A stretch of DNA of 64,000 nucleotides from Ectobius pallidus (Eukaryota > Arthropoda > Insecta > Blattodea > Ectobiidae). The position numbers were made by a program, and so were the translations under genes. The stretch covers positions 152,160,778 to 152,224,777 of the forward strand of contig CAXKWD010000009.1 in assembly GCA_964059195.1 (NCBI GenBank), given 5' to 3'. This document shows positions 34,579 through 45,308 of this stretch, piece by piece (position 1 is the first letter of the stretch; the number at the start of each line of letters is the position of its first letter). The notes beneath the pieces were generated by a model. It saw only the letters and a program-made list of their open reading frames with translations, did not search any database and was not told the DNA's origin.

Positions 34579-34897
34579 CTGCTGTTCCATAAGAACAATG
34601 ACGTAACTGTAATTTTGTGACTAATTGAGTTTTAATGCTTAATTATATCACAAAGCCTTAAAGCTTATGGTGGAACAACGACGTAATTGATTAAGGGTTG
34701 AAAATTAGGGTAAAAAATTAATAATGATTTATTCTAAGTCTGTTGATATAAAAGTAAAGAACATGTGCTATACCTTTGTCATTATTTTCAGTCAATTAAT
34801 TTTCACTGTTAGTATTTCAAATAATTATTCTTTTTCATTTGGGTCTCCTGTAAAATTGCAGTTTTAGCAGATGCATCATTGTTCTTCTGGAACAGCG
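34579..34897. mobile_element. Short MITE, unassigned
   Basis: The ends are CTGCTGTTCCATAAGAACAATG and the inverse of CGCTGTTCCAGAAGAACAATG. A third, internal copy of the motif is near 34672 (GGAACAACGACGTAA). TA-rich flanks on both sides would suit a TA-target element. About 319 bp. Confidence 0.55.
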
Positions 34898-34996
34898 ATA
34901 TGACATTTTGCAATAATAATAATAATAATGACCGAAAGGGAAGATCTCATAAATGCACGGGTATCGAACTCGGATACTACCGCACTGAGTTTTGAA

Positions 34997-35723
34997 CAGG
35001 GCCCGGATTCTGATGGCCTAAAATTATTTGAAAAATAGCCTATAAAATGACCCCAAATTTTAAAGAAAATTACTTCATAATTATAAAAATTATCTAAAAA
35101 CTGGTATTTTGTTTATAAAAAATTATTACTTACACACAAAGTTATAAACTAGTTTGTAAATAATTGTAAAAACTGTAAATGTAATGTTGTGAATGTTCTT
35201 TTCTCACGGAAATTTATACCGGCACTGAGGAACTGATGAGTCAAAATTCGGCATTTCCTTTTGTGATCTGCCGGATTATATTGTTGTTTATTGAGGGTAA
35301 ACAGTAGTTTGCACTCTCAAATCCAAGCAGGTGCCAAGTCAATAGTAATATAATAGAAAATGTTGGCGTTTCTTTGATTCTCGTTTTCGACTGAGACATG
35401 ACAACACTTAACGCCGAATTTGTCCTTCTTGCATTAAACAAACAACAGTTGAAAGACAGCACCGCTAGCGACGAAAAAAAAGTTTATACACTCAATGTAA
35501 ATAGCCTACATGAAAATGACTAAATAAGGAAGCAAATGACACGAAAATGACAAAATAATGGCGTAAAATTGAAATAAATGCCCTAAAAATATAAAATGAC
35601 AAAAAATGACGTAATGAAAATGATTTCTATAATCAAGAGGCCATGACTAGGATTTATCTACAAGTTGGCAATGTCTACGCCTCATCACTAAAAAGATGAC
35701 ATGTCATCAGAATCCGGGCCCTG
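34997..35723. mobile_element. hAT MITE (CAGGGCCCGG family), copy 2
   Basis: The same ends and internal layout as the element at 25007-25637. The left duplication is GTTTTGAA (34989-34996). On the right only GTTA follows. The remaining TGAA lies at 37941-37944, beyond a Helitron array, giving GTTATGAA with one mismatch. Confidence 0.9.
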
Positions 35724-35727
35724 GTTA

Positions 35728-36366
35728 TCTATATTAATAAAAGGAAGTGTCTGTCCTCCGTCTGTCTGTCTGTCTGTCCTCCGTCTGTCCTTCTGTCTGT
35801 CCGCGATGCCCAGCGAAATCTACTCAACGCAGAGATCTGAAATTTTATAAGTAGGCGGACTAAAGGGTCGGAATGTGCACCTCGAAGCCGGAATTTTAAT
35901 TTTCGCCTCCGTTCGTGAGTTATGAGTGAAAAACTGGCAGAAAACGTGCATTTTTTTGCGTTTTAGAAGCATCAGTTTCAGTAATAAATTTCAATATCAA
36001 ATAACTTACAGATGGCTTTGGCTATTTTTGTCAACATACCTCATAGCCTACCTTGAAAATAAAAGCAACGCGATCGCTTGATTTTGTAAGTCCATCCTAG
36101 ACGATTCATTTGTTTAGAGTGTCAAGGCCCACAGACATATGACATTTTCAACCTACACGGAAGAAGGATAATCAACCCTAAATATGGTCAAACATTGTTC
36201 GATTTGAACGAAACTCACTATACAGGGGTTTTCTGGGCCAAGGAACTCGAATCTGAGGTCGCTTTTACCAGGGGACGCTACCTAATCGTGGAATGCACTC
36301 CACGTGATTTAGGTGTTAATAATTATAATTTGAAATAATTATCGCTGGGGAAGCCGCGGGCACATG
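35728..36366 (+). mobile_element. Helitron-1 array, unit 1
   Basis: It begins TCTATATTAATAAAAGG after A (35727). The body is normal, though the 3' hairpin is damaged (CGCTG against CCGCG). It stops at CACATGCT, directly joined to the CTGT repeat of the next unit, so the terminal AG and the next 5' end are deleted. Confidence 0.85.
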
Positions 36367-37289
36367 CTGTTTGTCTGTCTGTCCACGATGCCCATCGAAA
36401 TCTACTGAACGCAAAGATCTGAAAATTTAAAGATAGATGGACTGAAAGGTGGGCGAATGCACCTCGAAGCCGAATTTTTAATTTTATGCTTTCGTTCGCG
36501 AGTTATGAGTAAAAAAACTGGCAGAAAACGTGATTTTAGCGCTGTCGAAGCATCAGATTTCAGTAATACATTTCAATGTCAAATCAATTGCAGTTGGCTT
36601 TGGCTATTTTTGTCATACCGTGGAAATAAAAGCATCGCGATCGCTTGAATGTTGTAAGCCCACGCTGGTCGATTCATTTGTTTAGAATGTCAAGGCCCGT
36701 AGACGTATGAAATTTTCAACCTACACGGAAGAGGGATAATCAACATAGACCTAAATATGGTTAAACATCGTTCGATTTGGACGAAACTCACTATACACGG
36801 ATTTTCTGGGCCAAGGAACTCGAATCTGAGATAGCTTTTACCAGGCAACGATATCTAATCGTGGTATGTAATTCACGTGATTTAGGTGTTAATAAAATAA
36901 TGATTTAACTATTATGCTCTTAATTTTTAATTCTTGAAATAATTATCGCGGGCGATCGCTTGATTTTGTAAGTCCATCCTGGACGATTCATTTGTTTAGA
37001 ATATCAAGGCCCGAAGACATATGAAATTTTCAACCTACACGGAAGAGGGATAATCAATATAGGCCTAAATATGGTCAAACATTGTTCGATTTGGACGAAA
37101 CTCACTGTACAGGGGTTTTCTGGGCCAAGGAACTCGAATCTGAGGTCGCTTTTACCAGGCGACGCTATCTAATCGTGGTATGTAGTCCACGTGATTTAGG
37201 TGTTAATAAATATAATGATTTAACTATTATGCTCTTAATTTTTAATTTTTGAAATAATTATCGCGGGCGAAGCCGCGGGCACATGCTAG
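36367..37289 (+). mobile_element. Helitron-1 array, unit 2 with duplicated body
   Basis: It lacks its first bases, entering at GTTTGTCTGTCTGTC. It carries the GCGGGCGATCGC junction at 36948-36959, where the 3' body is repeated. It ends with an intact hairpin and CTAG at 37286-37289. Confidence 0.85.
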
Positions 37290-37940
37290 TCTATATTAAT
37301 AAAAGGAAGTGTGTGTCTTTCCTTCTGGCTGTCTGTCTGTCCGCGATGCCCAGCGAAATCTACTCAGCGCAGAGATCTGAAATTTTATACATAGGCGGAC
37401 TAAAGGGTCGGAATGTGCACCTCGAAGCCGGAATTTTAATTTTAGCCTTCGTTTGTGAGTTATGAGTGAAAAACGGGCAGAAAACGTGTATTTATTCCGT
37501 TTTCGAAGCATGAGTTTTCAGTAATACAAATCAATTACACTAGACTTTGGCTATTTTTCTCATACCTTCGACATAAAAGCATCGCGATCTCTTGAATGTT
37601 GTAGCTCACGCTGGTCAATTCATTTGTTTTTAATGTCAAGGCACGCAAACATAATATGAAATTTTCAACCTACACCGAAGTGGATTATTATTATTATTAT
37701 AGGGATAAGGAATATTAGCCTAAATATGGTCAAACGTCGTTCGATTTGGACGAAACTCACTATACAGGGGTTTTCTGGGCCAAGGAACTCGAATCTGAGG
37801 TTGCTTTTACCAAGTGACGCTATCTAATCGTGATATGTAGTCCACAAGATTTAGGTGTTAATATAATGATTTTACTATTATGCTCTTAATTTTTAATTTT
37901 TGAAATAATTATCGCGGGCGAAGCCGCGGGCACATGCTAG
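37290..37940 (+). mobile_element. Helitron-1 array, unit 3
   Basis: It begins TCTATATTAATAAAAGG at 37290, with no base between it and the preceding CTAG. It ends with a perfect hairpin and CTAG (37937-37940), followed by T. An ATT run at 37686-37701 sits where the element at 22173 has its TAA microsatellite. Confidence 0.9.
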
Positions 37941-38084
37941 TGAATAATAACAGAGACTTCACCTGACAATCTTCATTAGTGTAAATCACTGCGAAGAATT
38001 CCCTCGAGTAATAAACGTACCATATTCCCGTCTGTTTGCAATGAGAAGTAGCAATCAGTTTAATGCAGAGACAAGAAAAAGCAG

Positions 38085-38343
38085 CCAACTAACTAAACTC
38101 CGTGGCGCTACAACCCTGAAGGGAGTAGGCCTACAACCCGACCGCTGCGTCATCTAACATAGGCAGATGTGGTCAGCATGCCGACACCTACGGCCGTTAA
38201 TGGTGGTTTCCGCGACCGGAACCGCTACTTCTCTATCAAGTAACTCTTCAATTTAAATCGCGAGGCTGAGTGCACCCCGCTCCAGACCTCCCTACCTCAG
38301 AATTTCGGGCCTGAGAGTCTGCTAACCACGCAGGCGGTCCGAA
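38085..38343 (-). repeat. SINE S1, minus strand, missing B box
   Basis: CGACCGCTGCGTCATCTA, GTGGTCAGCATGCCG and CGGCCGTTAATGGTGG are family S1 landmarks in reverse. The head has the A-box region (GCTAACCACG) but the B-box segment is deleted. Confidence 0.8.
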
Positions 38344-39613
38344 AATAACAAATAATCCCATTCTGTTCAGAATATACACGAATCCTTTAATATTCGAGTA
38401 TTTTCCTCTCAGGCAGGAGGAATTACATTACAAAGTTTCATGCACACCGTATTCTGTTAAAAAAAAGTTTTAATTGCATTAATATGCATTACGTTGGCGT
38501 TGTTTGTAGTTTGAAATTCAAGACAACTTTAGAGACGAGGTTCTCTATTCGATAACCCAGACTGACTTTCCATGAGTTAAAAAAGCTGACGTATGATTAT
38601 GCTAAATATTTAGTTAAAAAAGAACTAAGGTCTGTACAGAAAATATGATTAGACATTGTAAAGTACAATTCACAGCTGTGTCTCTATTTTAGTGGGGGAA
38701 GATAGTTTTTAAATAACACGCAAACTGAACCTGAGAAAACAGGCATCCGTTCCATGCGTCCAAACGGCTTACAATTTTGCACAGTTACACTTTAGGATAT
38801 GCTTCATTATTTGAAAATAAAATCTAAAAATTGCTCTTTTTGATCAAAATGGCTAAATCAATACTTCTGCCAACCCTAATATTTAAATGCTATGCTCTTT
38901 TTTGTTGTTAGCTTACTGCAAATCTAGTGCAAGAATAGTGGAATTTCAACCAATCGGAAGCGTTTATCATCATATTTTTATCGTATTATTTTTTCACTTT
39001 CTACGTGCACTTGTTTTGTGTATATTCACCATCTTGATATGATAATTAAAAACCCGATTCCCATAAGAAATACTATAAGACCAGCGTCTCTCGGATAAAC
39101 TTTACAATAGAAATAAATCTTGTTTTGAGTAACAACTTATTTCTAAGATGGGGCCAGAGAATGTGTCGAGGATTCTCGGGCTTCTAACCGAAATAGCTCG
39201 GAAAAAACCCTCCTACTGACCCGAGAAACAATAATCTGCATTGTGAATGTGCAATATTTGAGCTAATTGGGAAGAGATGAAGAAAGGCTAGGCAATAGAA
39301 AAGCTCTTGTGATTGGTTAACATGCGCACAATTAGCAAGCTCAAGTGTCGTGTGATCACTTACCGGCTTTAGAGTTAATGGTCGGTATTTGACGCGCCGA
39401 TTCCTCATGGGTTGACGAGGATCGTATACTTGAAGGTATTGCATGCTAGGGGGGGTTTATTCATGCACTGTCCCTGAAAAATACGAAGGAAGACAATAAC
39501 AACACTCCAAGCCTCATTGGCCAATCAGAAATAAATCTCTGCATTAAGCAGCACAACATCAGGGCAATTCAAAGTGTCAAACATTGCCCATTCACATCAT
39601 TGTTATATGTATG
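38344..39613. other. Unannotated DNA
   Basis: No domain, RNA or repeat is recognisable. The minus-strand frame at 39184-39444 is unremarkable. Confidence 0.4.
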
Positions 39614-40407
39614 CTAGCTTAAAAGGCCCGGCGTCGCCCGGTTTTTTTATATTTTGTAATTGGAAATTAACTTATGAAGGACTTTCGATTTTTAAATTAT
39701 AGGTCCTAATATAGGTATTTATAATTTGAAATGAGAAAGGACGACTTATCACACTCAAACTATTCCCTCAGAAAACGCTTGATATAGTTTTTTATGGCTC
39801 ATAGAGGATCTAGAATTTTGCATCCCATCGCTTGTACACTGCACAGCAAGCCTGGTAGAGAAATTCCTGTAAGATAAAATAGTAATATCGGGGCGGAAAA
39901 TTTTATTTCTCACTCTCATGTCACCATAAAATCGTTTTGGGGATGAAATTAAACAGAAAGCAATATCACTTTCATACTTCCCTCTCCAAAAACCTGCGAT
40001 AATATATATATATATATATTACATACATCGTATGGTATTCTCTATGTCGAGGGTAGAGAAAGTTATGTGACTGCATTATTTTCGTGGATTTCATTCTGTA
40101 ATATTTATTTATAACATGAATTATATTGATAACTTCTCTTATTTGTCAAACATCCATTTCATTTAATCCAAACCCACCTATACCATTGGCAACAATATGT
40201 TCTGTGATTTGGGACTAAGTATTCTCAAAACCATTTATTTTTGGCATTTAAAATCAACATTTTGCAAAATCCTTTCTTAGTGAGCACCTACATAATGAAA
40301 CGAAGGTACTGTCAAAATTCCAAGTCCCTACCTATTATAGTTTAGGCTCTACGTTGATTCCTGTTAGTCAGTCAGTCAGTCAGGACAAAGCATTTTATAT
40401 ATAGAGA
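39614..40407 (-). mobile_element. Helitron-2 (794 bp)
   Basis: The 5' end on the minus strand is TCTCTATATATAAAATG, then CTGACTGACTGACTGAC. The 3' end is a hairpin (CCGGGCGACGCCGGG) with GCCTTTTAAG and CTAG at 39614-39617. The interior segment around 39785-39860 (GGCTCATAGAGGATCTAG in reverse) matches 56030-56100 in the longer relative. Confidence 0.82.
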
Positions 40408-40915
40408 TATGACATGAAGTGTACAAGTATGCCCTAAGCTCTTTGATATGTTGCGTAAATTGCCAGCCATTGACGCTATTGGCTATAAATAAACAGCAAT
40501 AATGGATAATGAGGTAAATGCCCGTTATTTTCTAATTTACTTCATTATCCGTAACACCCTCACATAACTTTCTTTATCGCAAGCAATACAGTCACATTTT
40601 GGAAATGCAGTTTTAAAAGTAACAGAAAGTCGACATAAACCTTAGTGTTAAATTGCCAAAAGACAGCTATGCACAAGGGATAACGGACTTTTCTAATATT
40701 GAGCTGACGAGATGAAAATACTGAAAACTCGACGTGGAATTTCATGTACGAGTCGAGAAAGTAAACACACTAAAATGTAACTTTGGTCGATGATTTTTTT
40801 TTTTATTAGAACGGTAACTCTGATTTGTTATTTTTCAATTATTGTTTGTTAGCTTTATCAATACATAAAGACAGTAAAGACTCGCTATTTCTTATTATGT
40901 CAAAGAAGTTATAAA
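40408..40915. other. Unannotated DNA
   Basis: I see no feature that I can support. Confidence 0.4.
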
Positions 40916-42790
40916 TATATAAATATCCGCCTATATACCACTCAAAAATAAAATCAGGTAAACTGATGTAAAAAAGTGCCAGTATGTTTTTGTTTAATCA
41001 GTTATGACTGCAATTATCATATGCAGAATATGTTTTTTTTTTTTTTTAAATTGATTTCCAAGTTAAGCTCCAGATTTATTCATTAAGCAGGGCTTACGGA
41101 AGAACAAAGGAAGAGTTATTTTTTAAATCAGATTAAAATCTTCCAGCATCAGCTGAACTGTACAGATTTGTGATATCTTGACAATCGCACACTCACATAG
41201 AAATACAAAAAAAAAAAAAAAATTCAAACTGGCCGGTTTCGGGCTTTGAACCATGGACTCCAGAATGTGATGCCAAGACGTTACCATCTCCGCCACCTGG
41301 GTCATTTTAACGGTCTAGTTGGATAAGCGCATGTAAAGCAATAGTGTTTTTTTGTCATAGCTAACTGTATTTTAATTTCCAAAGCCTTATAAGATCACAG
41401 TAAAAGAATAGGCTATGTTGTCAAGATAACTGATTTTCATTTTTTTCATAAATTCTTTCGAATACGTATATTACCATAAAATATCCACTAAATTGAACAT
41501 TATTCCGAAACAGGTCAACCGATTTCATCCAATATCAATAGACGTATTCCCATGAACATTATAAATGTGTATACCAAGTTTCATAAAAATCCGGTAAAAC
41601 GTATTTGAGTTACCGCGTCTATAAAATAGACACTAAATTGGGTTTTACTCCGGTACCGGTCTACCGATTTTGTCCAATATCAGTAGACGTATTTCCATGT
41701 ACATTATAAATGTGTATACAAAGTTTCAGGAAAATCCAATAAAGCATATTTGAGTTATCGCGACTTCTTATATATTAACATAAAAGCACTAAATTGGGCA
41801 TTATTCCGGTACTGGCGAACCGATTTGGTCGAATATCAGTAGACGTCTTCCCATGGACATTATAAATGCGTATACGAGGTTTCATAAATATCCGATAAAG
41901 CGTATTTGAGTTATTGCGCCTTTAAAATAGACACTAAATTGGGTTTTACTCCGGTACCGGGCAACAGATTAGGTTCAAATTCAATAGGGCACTTCTCATG
42001 GACGTCATAAATGGGTATACCAAGTTTCATGGAAATCCGATACAGTGTATTTGAGTTATGGCGCCTTTCTATTAGAAAGGCGCCATAATCTATTAAAATA
42101 GGCACTAAATTGGGCATTACACCGGTACCGGTGAACCGATTTGGTTCAATTTCAATAGGGTTCTTCCCATTGACATTATAAATGTGTTTTCTAAGTTTCA
42201 TGAAAATCCGAAAAAGCGTATTTGACTTATGGCGCGTACAGACTGACAGACATTTTTCGTCCCACACACAATCTCATAAAGTACCATACTGGCACTTAAT
42301 AAAAAACAGAAAAAGCAAAGCAGAAAAAACAATAAAACAAGTTTTTGTTGATGAATTTTATTTGTTACTAGTTATATTTGTACTTGTAAATGCAATATGA
42401 TTAACATACTGTCATTACGTCATGTCTACATAACATCTACGACTATGGAATGACTGATGATGATGTAAACAGTAGTACATCGAAATGCATCTCGATCAAC
42501 AAACAAGCAACTCGCATTATCAACTATACCACGCAGCATTTTTACAATCAGATTAATGATATGCCAGTATTTGTAATTTTAAGGGCTGATAGCATTTAGT
42601 GCACATCAAGAAATAATAGACACACTAATCAACAAACATTTTGTCTCGACCATTGGACTGATATAGGCTAACCACAATATAACTAGTAGGCCTAACAAAT
42701 AAAATTCACCAACAAAAGCGTGTTTTCTTGTTTTTCCTGCTTTGCTTTTTCTGTTGTTTATTTTTGAGTGGTATATAGGCGGAGATTTAT
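40916..42790. mobile_element. Foldback element interrupted by family B
   Basis: The left arm (40916-40951 plus about 42300-42380) and right arm (about 42675-42790) are inverted copies of about 115 bp. Both contain CGCCTATATACCACTCAAAAATAA, then ACAGAAAAAGCAAAGCAG, then GAATTTTATTTGTTA. The family B element at 40950-42300 splits the left arm, and the right arm shows the uninterrupted order. The loop of about 295 bp has no coding signal. I cannot identify a target duplication. Confidence 0.7.
40950..42300 (+). mobile_element. Family B tandem-repeat element, copy 3
   Basis: Ends as in copies 1 and 2. Five units start at 41486, 41631, 41787, 41932 and 42103 (periods 145, 156, 145, 171). On the minus strand at about 41215-41305 a tRNA-like module remains, with GGCGGAGATGGTAACG as a type II A box and GGTTCAAAGCCC as a B box. 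A perfect hairpin lies at 42060-42084. Confidence 0.75.
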
Positions 42791-43221
42791 ATAATTCTGA
42801 TGGTTACGTTTGTACCACTGGAAAAATTAAATTGATTAACTATCCTTCTGTTAGTTTTCCTGTTTCTGACATAGTACACTTTACCTCCTCTGATGACTTG
42901 TCCACGATGCAGTTTATTTCAGTGCCTCCTGTTTTTTCTTACTCTTGTTCAATTTGGTATCGATTTCATTGCTCGTTTTATTAATAGGAGGCTTTGAAAT
43001 CTTGATGACTATCGACTGCATGCAGTGCAGCCAACCTAACTCATACCAGTAGCAAGATGGCGTTACGTCAACTGCGAAATATATTTCAAACCTCTTATTA
43101 ATTTAATATTGACTTTTAGTCCAGGGATTCAAACCCGGTGTGTCCCATTTCTGATAAACATTTCCCCTGGTAAAGCCTGACTTGATCACCAGATGGTAGC
43201 CTCTCCGTAACATACTTATTA
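42791..43221. other. Unannotated; minus-strand tRNA-like scrap
   Basis: CAGGGATTCAAACCCGG (43123-43139) reads as a B box on the minus strand. I see nothing else. Confidence 0.4.
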
Positions 43222-43223
43222 TA

Positions 43224-44048
43224 CAGGGTGTCCGGGAAAGACCTGACGAAAAAGAAATAATTATATATCTGAAACTATTGCATTTATTGACGTGATGTTT
43301 TCACGGTTACAAAGAGAAACACGATGAGTTTTAATAAGCCTCTATGTGAGCCCCATTTGTGTTCCGATACTCAGTTTCGTGTCACACACGCGAAAGCATC
43401 TCCGGTGTGACTAGTGCTATTGCATCGTAGATTCGGCCACGCAAATCTGCATTATCGGTCACAGGCGTGCGATACACTTTGTCTTCCACAAAACCCCAGA
43501 GAAAGAAATTCAGTGGGGTCATGTCAGGTGATCTTGGTGGCCATGGTGTAGGTCCTTCTCTCCCATGGACTGTGGATTTTGGCATTTGCAGTTGTCTTGC
43601 CGCCTCAGGAATGGATTTCCTCGGGCTTCTTACAAAAGCAACCCGTACCCTTTCAATGTCATTGTCGTTTATGCGCGACTTCTTTGCCTTTCCCTGATGT
43701 GACTCAACATTACCTATCTCCAGAAATTGCTTGTGCCAATGAAGGATGCTGTTTCGGGCGGGAGGATTTCGGCCTTTGTCTGTTTGGAAACGACGTGTAG
43801 TCTACGCACAACTTGCATTCCCAGTTCTCACAATCAGAATAAGACTGACTACACACGCTGCGCAGAACAAGCTTTTTTTCGTTTCTCCTCGTGCAACAAC
43901 AATGTGCATGCTCATGCGCATTACGGGATGCTACAAAACAAAACTTTTTGTGTTTGTCTTTCTAACTGTGAAAATATTGAGGTAGTAACTGTAATAGTTT
44001 CTGATATATAATTATTTCTTTTTCGTCAGGTCTTTCCCGGACACGTTG
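43224..44048 (-). mobile_element. Mariner-type element, internally deleted
   Basis: The ends are CAGGGTGTCCGGGAAAGACC and the inverse of CAACGTGTCCGGGAAAGACC, with more than 40 bp of inverted similarity. TA lies on both sides (43222-43223, 44049-44050). The 825-bp interior holds the two ends of a transposase gene on the minus strand without its middle. Confidence 0.9.
43331..43860 (-). pseudogene. Mariner transposase, N and C termini fused
   Basis: Reading on the minus strand from about 43830: RTGNASCA, a TAG stop, then RRFQTDKGRNPPARNSILHW and RSPRKSIPEAARQLQMPKSTVH. This is the helix-turn-helix DNA-binding half of a mariner transposase. At about 43563 it passes in frame into PPRSPDMTPLNFFLW, the segment holding the third catalytic aspartate, then DKVYRTPV and PEMLSRV, ending at TAA (43331). 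Roughly 150 residues, including the first two catalytic aspartates, are missing. It cannot catalyse transposition but could still bind ends. Confidence 0.85.
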
Positions 44049-44109
44049 TATATACATAATTAAGGTCGGATGATCCAGATAGTCAAGTACCATAGATTTA
44101 GGATAAAGT

Positions 44110-44398
44110 ATGTATGTGATCCGGGCGTCTTGGGTCGCTTAAATCCTAAAAGGGAAAGTCACTGCTACAGTTCTGTCGGCCCAGGTTCGATCCCCGGTAC
44201 CTCTTCGGATTTTTCCGAGGCAGGGAGGTCTGGAACGGTGCGCACTCAGCCTCGTGATTGAGTTAGAGAAGTAGCGACTCCGGTCACGGAAACCAACATC
44301 TACAGCCGTGTGTGTCGGCATACTGACCACATCTGACTATGGTGGATGACGCAGCGGTCGGGTGGTAGGCCCAGTCCCTTCAGAGATGTGGCGCCACT
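44110..44398 (+). repeat. SINE S1, plus strand
   Basis: B box GGTTCGATCCC at 44184, CTCAGCCTCGTGATT, GACGCAGCGGTCGGGTGGTAG and GATGTGGCGCCAC. The head before the B box is scrambled and lacks a clear A box. Confidence 0.8.
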
Positions 44399-44744
44399 AA
44401 ACTGTGGTCACCATTTTAATGCCAACTTGAGTATGAATTTATTTTTAGCGTGTGGCTATTTGATAAAGAAGTAGCTAAGAATGTTATAAGACTCTTCTGT
44501 AAACATGCACCATCTGAAAATCTGAGAAAAGTAAAATCTCCTCCTCCCTGGTTATTCATAACTGTAAACTTTAATGAAAGTTTCGAAATTAAAGCGTCAG
44601 AACAACAGACGAAGCCGTGGAGGCAAGAAAAATAACAAAACTTCCTTCTCTGTCAGAATACAGAATGTAACATGCAGCTCTTTCCTGTTACACTAGCAAA
44701 TTAATTGAACCTTCCTCCGTGTCACTGAAATGCTGATTCGCTAC
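44399..44744. other. Unannotated DNA
   Basis: The 61-codon frame at 44450-44635 has no recognisable domain. Confidence 0.35.
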
Positions 44745-44970
44745 ATAGGTCCTAGATTAGACCCCCGATAAGTTCATTAGAATTTTTCAATTTGCCTAAT
44801 ATTTTTCGTAGCAATACGGCTTTAACAGAAATGAGTAACAGCAATCTGGGGGTAAAGGCGACATCTTTCTCATTTAATTACCTTTGACATTACTTTTTAA
44901 TCATGTTACCTCGTAAATATCATGGAAGCAGGTAAACAGTCACAGTATTGAAATCTGTGCATTTGTCGTC
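44745..44970. repeat. Dispersed repeat (family J), copy 2
   Basis: It shares CTAGATTAGACCCCCGATAAG, TTTTTCAATTTGCCTAATAT and TAAACAGTCACA, in order, with 6060-6335. Confidence 0.55.
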
Positions 44971-45305
44971 CTAACAAGATGGAATCTTCCTCTACCTAAA
45001 TGAAAGTTTTAGCTCTTAGAAAATACAATACGCATTACGCATGAAGAGAATTTCAAGAAAATCGTGAGGGCCGAGAAAACTGACTAAAATGTAAAATGGC
45101 TGCGAAATAGAAATGAGGGTGGAGTGATACCATGATATAACGTGCCTGGCTTATAACTACCCTTCAGGGGATTTCTGCAACTGTTTTCGAGAAAATCCTT
45201 TATTTTTAACGACTTGGTCGTTGATAACGTATCGTTATAATGCATTTATGTTTGTTTTTTACTTGAGTAATATATTAATTAATTATGTATAATATTATTA
45301 GTGTT
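44971..45305. other. Unannotated DNA
   Basis: TTATAACTACCCTTCAGGGGATTT near 45150 and TTTTCGAGAAAATC near 45188 recur around 63190 and 63310, probably another old repeat. Confidence 0.35.
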
Positions 45306-45308
45306 TAA

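Noticed and set aside
35750..35800. CTGT and CCGTCTGT repeats as a CRISPR-like array
   Set aside because: It is a short simple repeat at the start of Helitron-1, with no spacers, in eukaryotic DNA.
40365..40408. A TGAC tandem repeat as an independent microsatellite
   Set aside because: It is a normal part of the 5' end of Helitron-2; the element at 54558 has it too.
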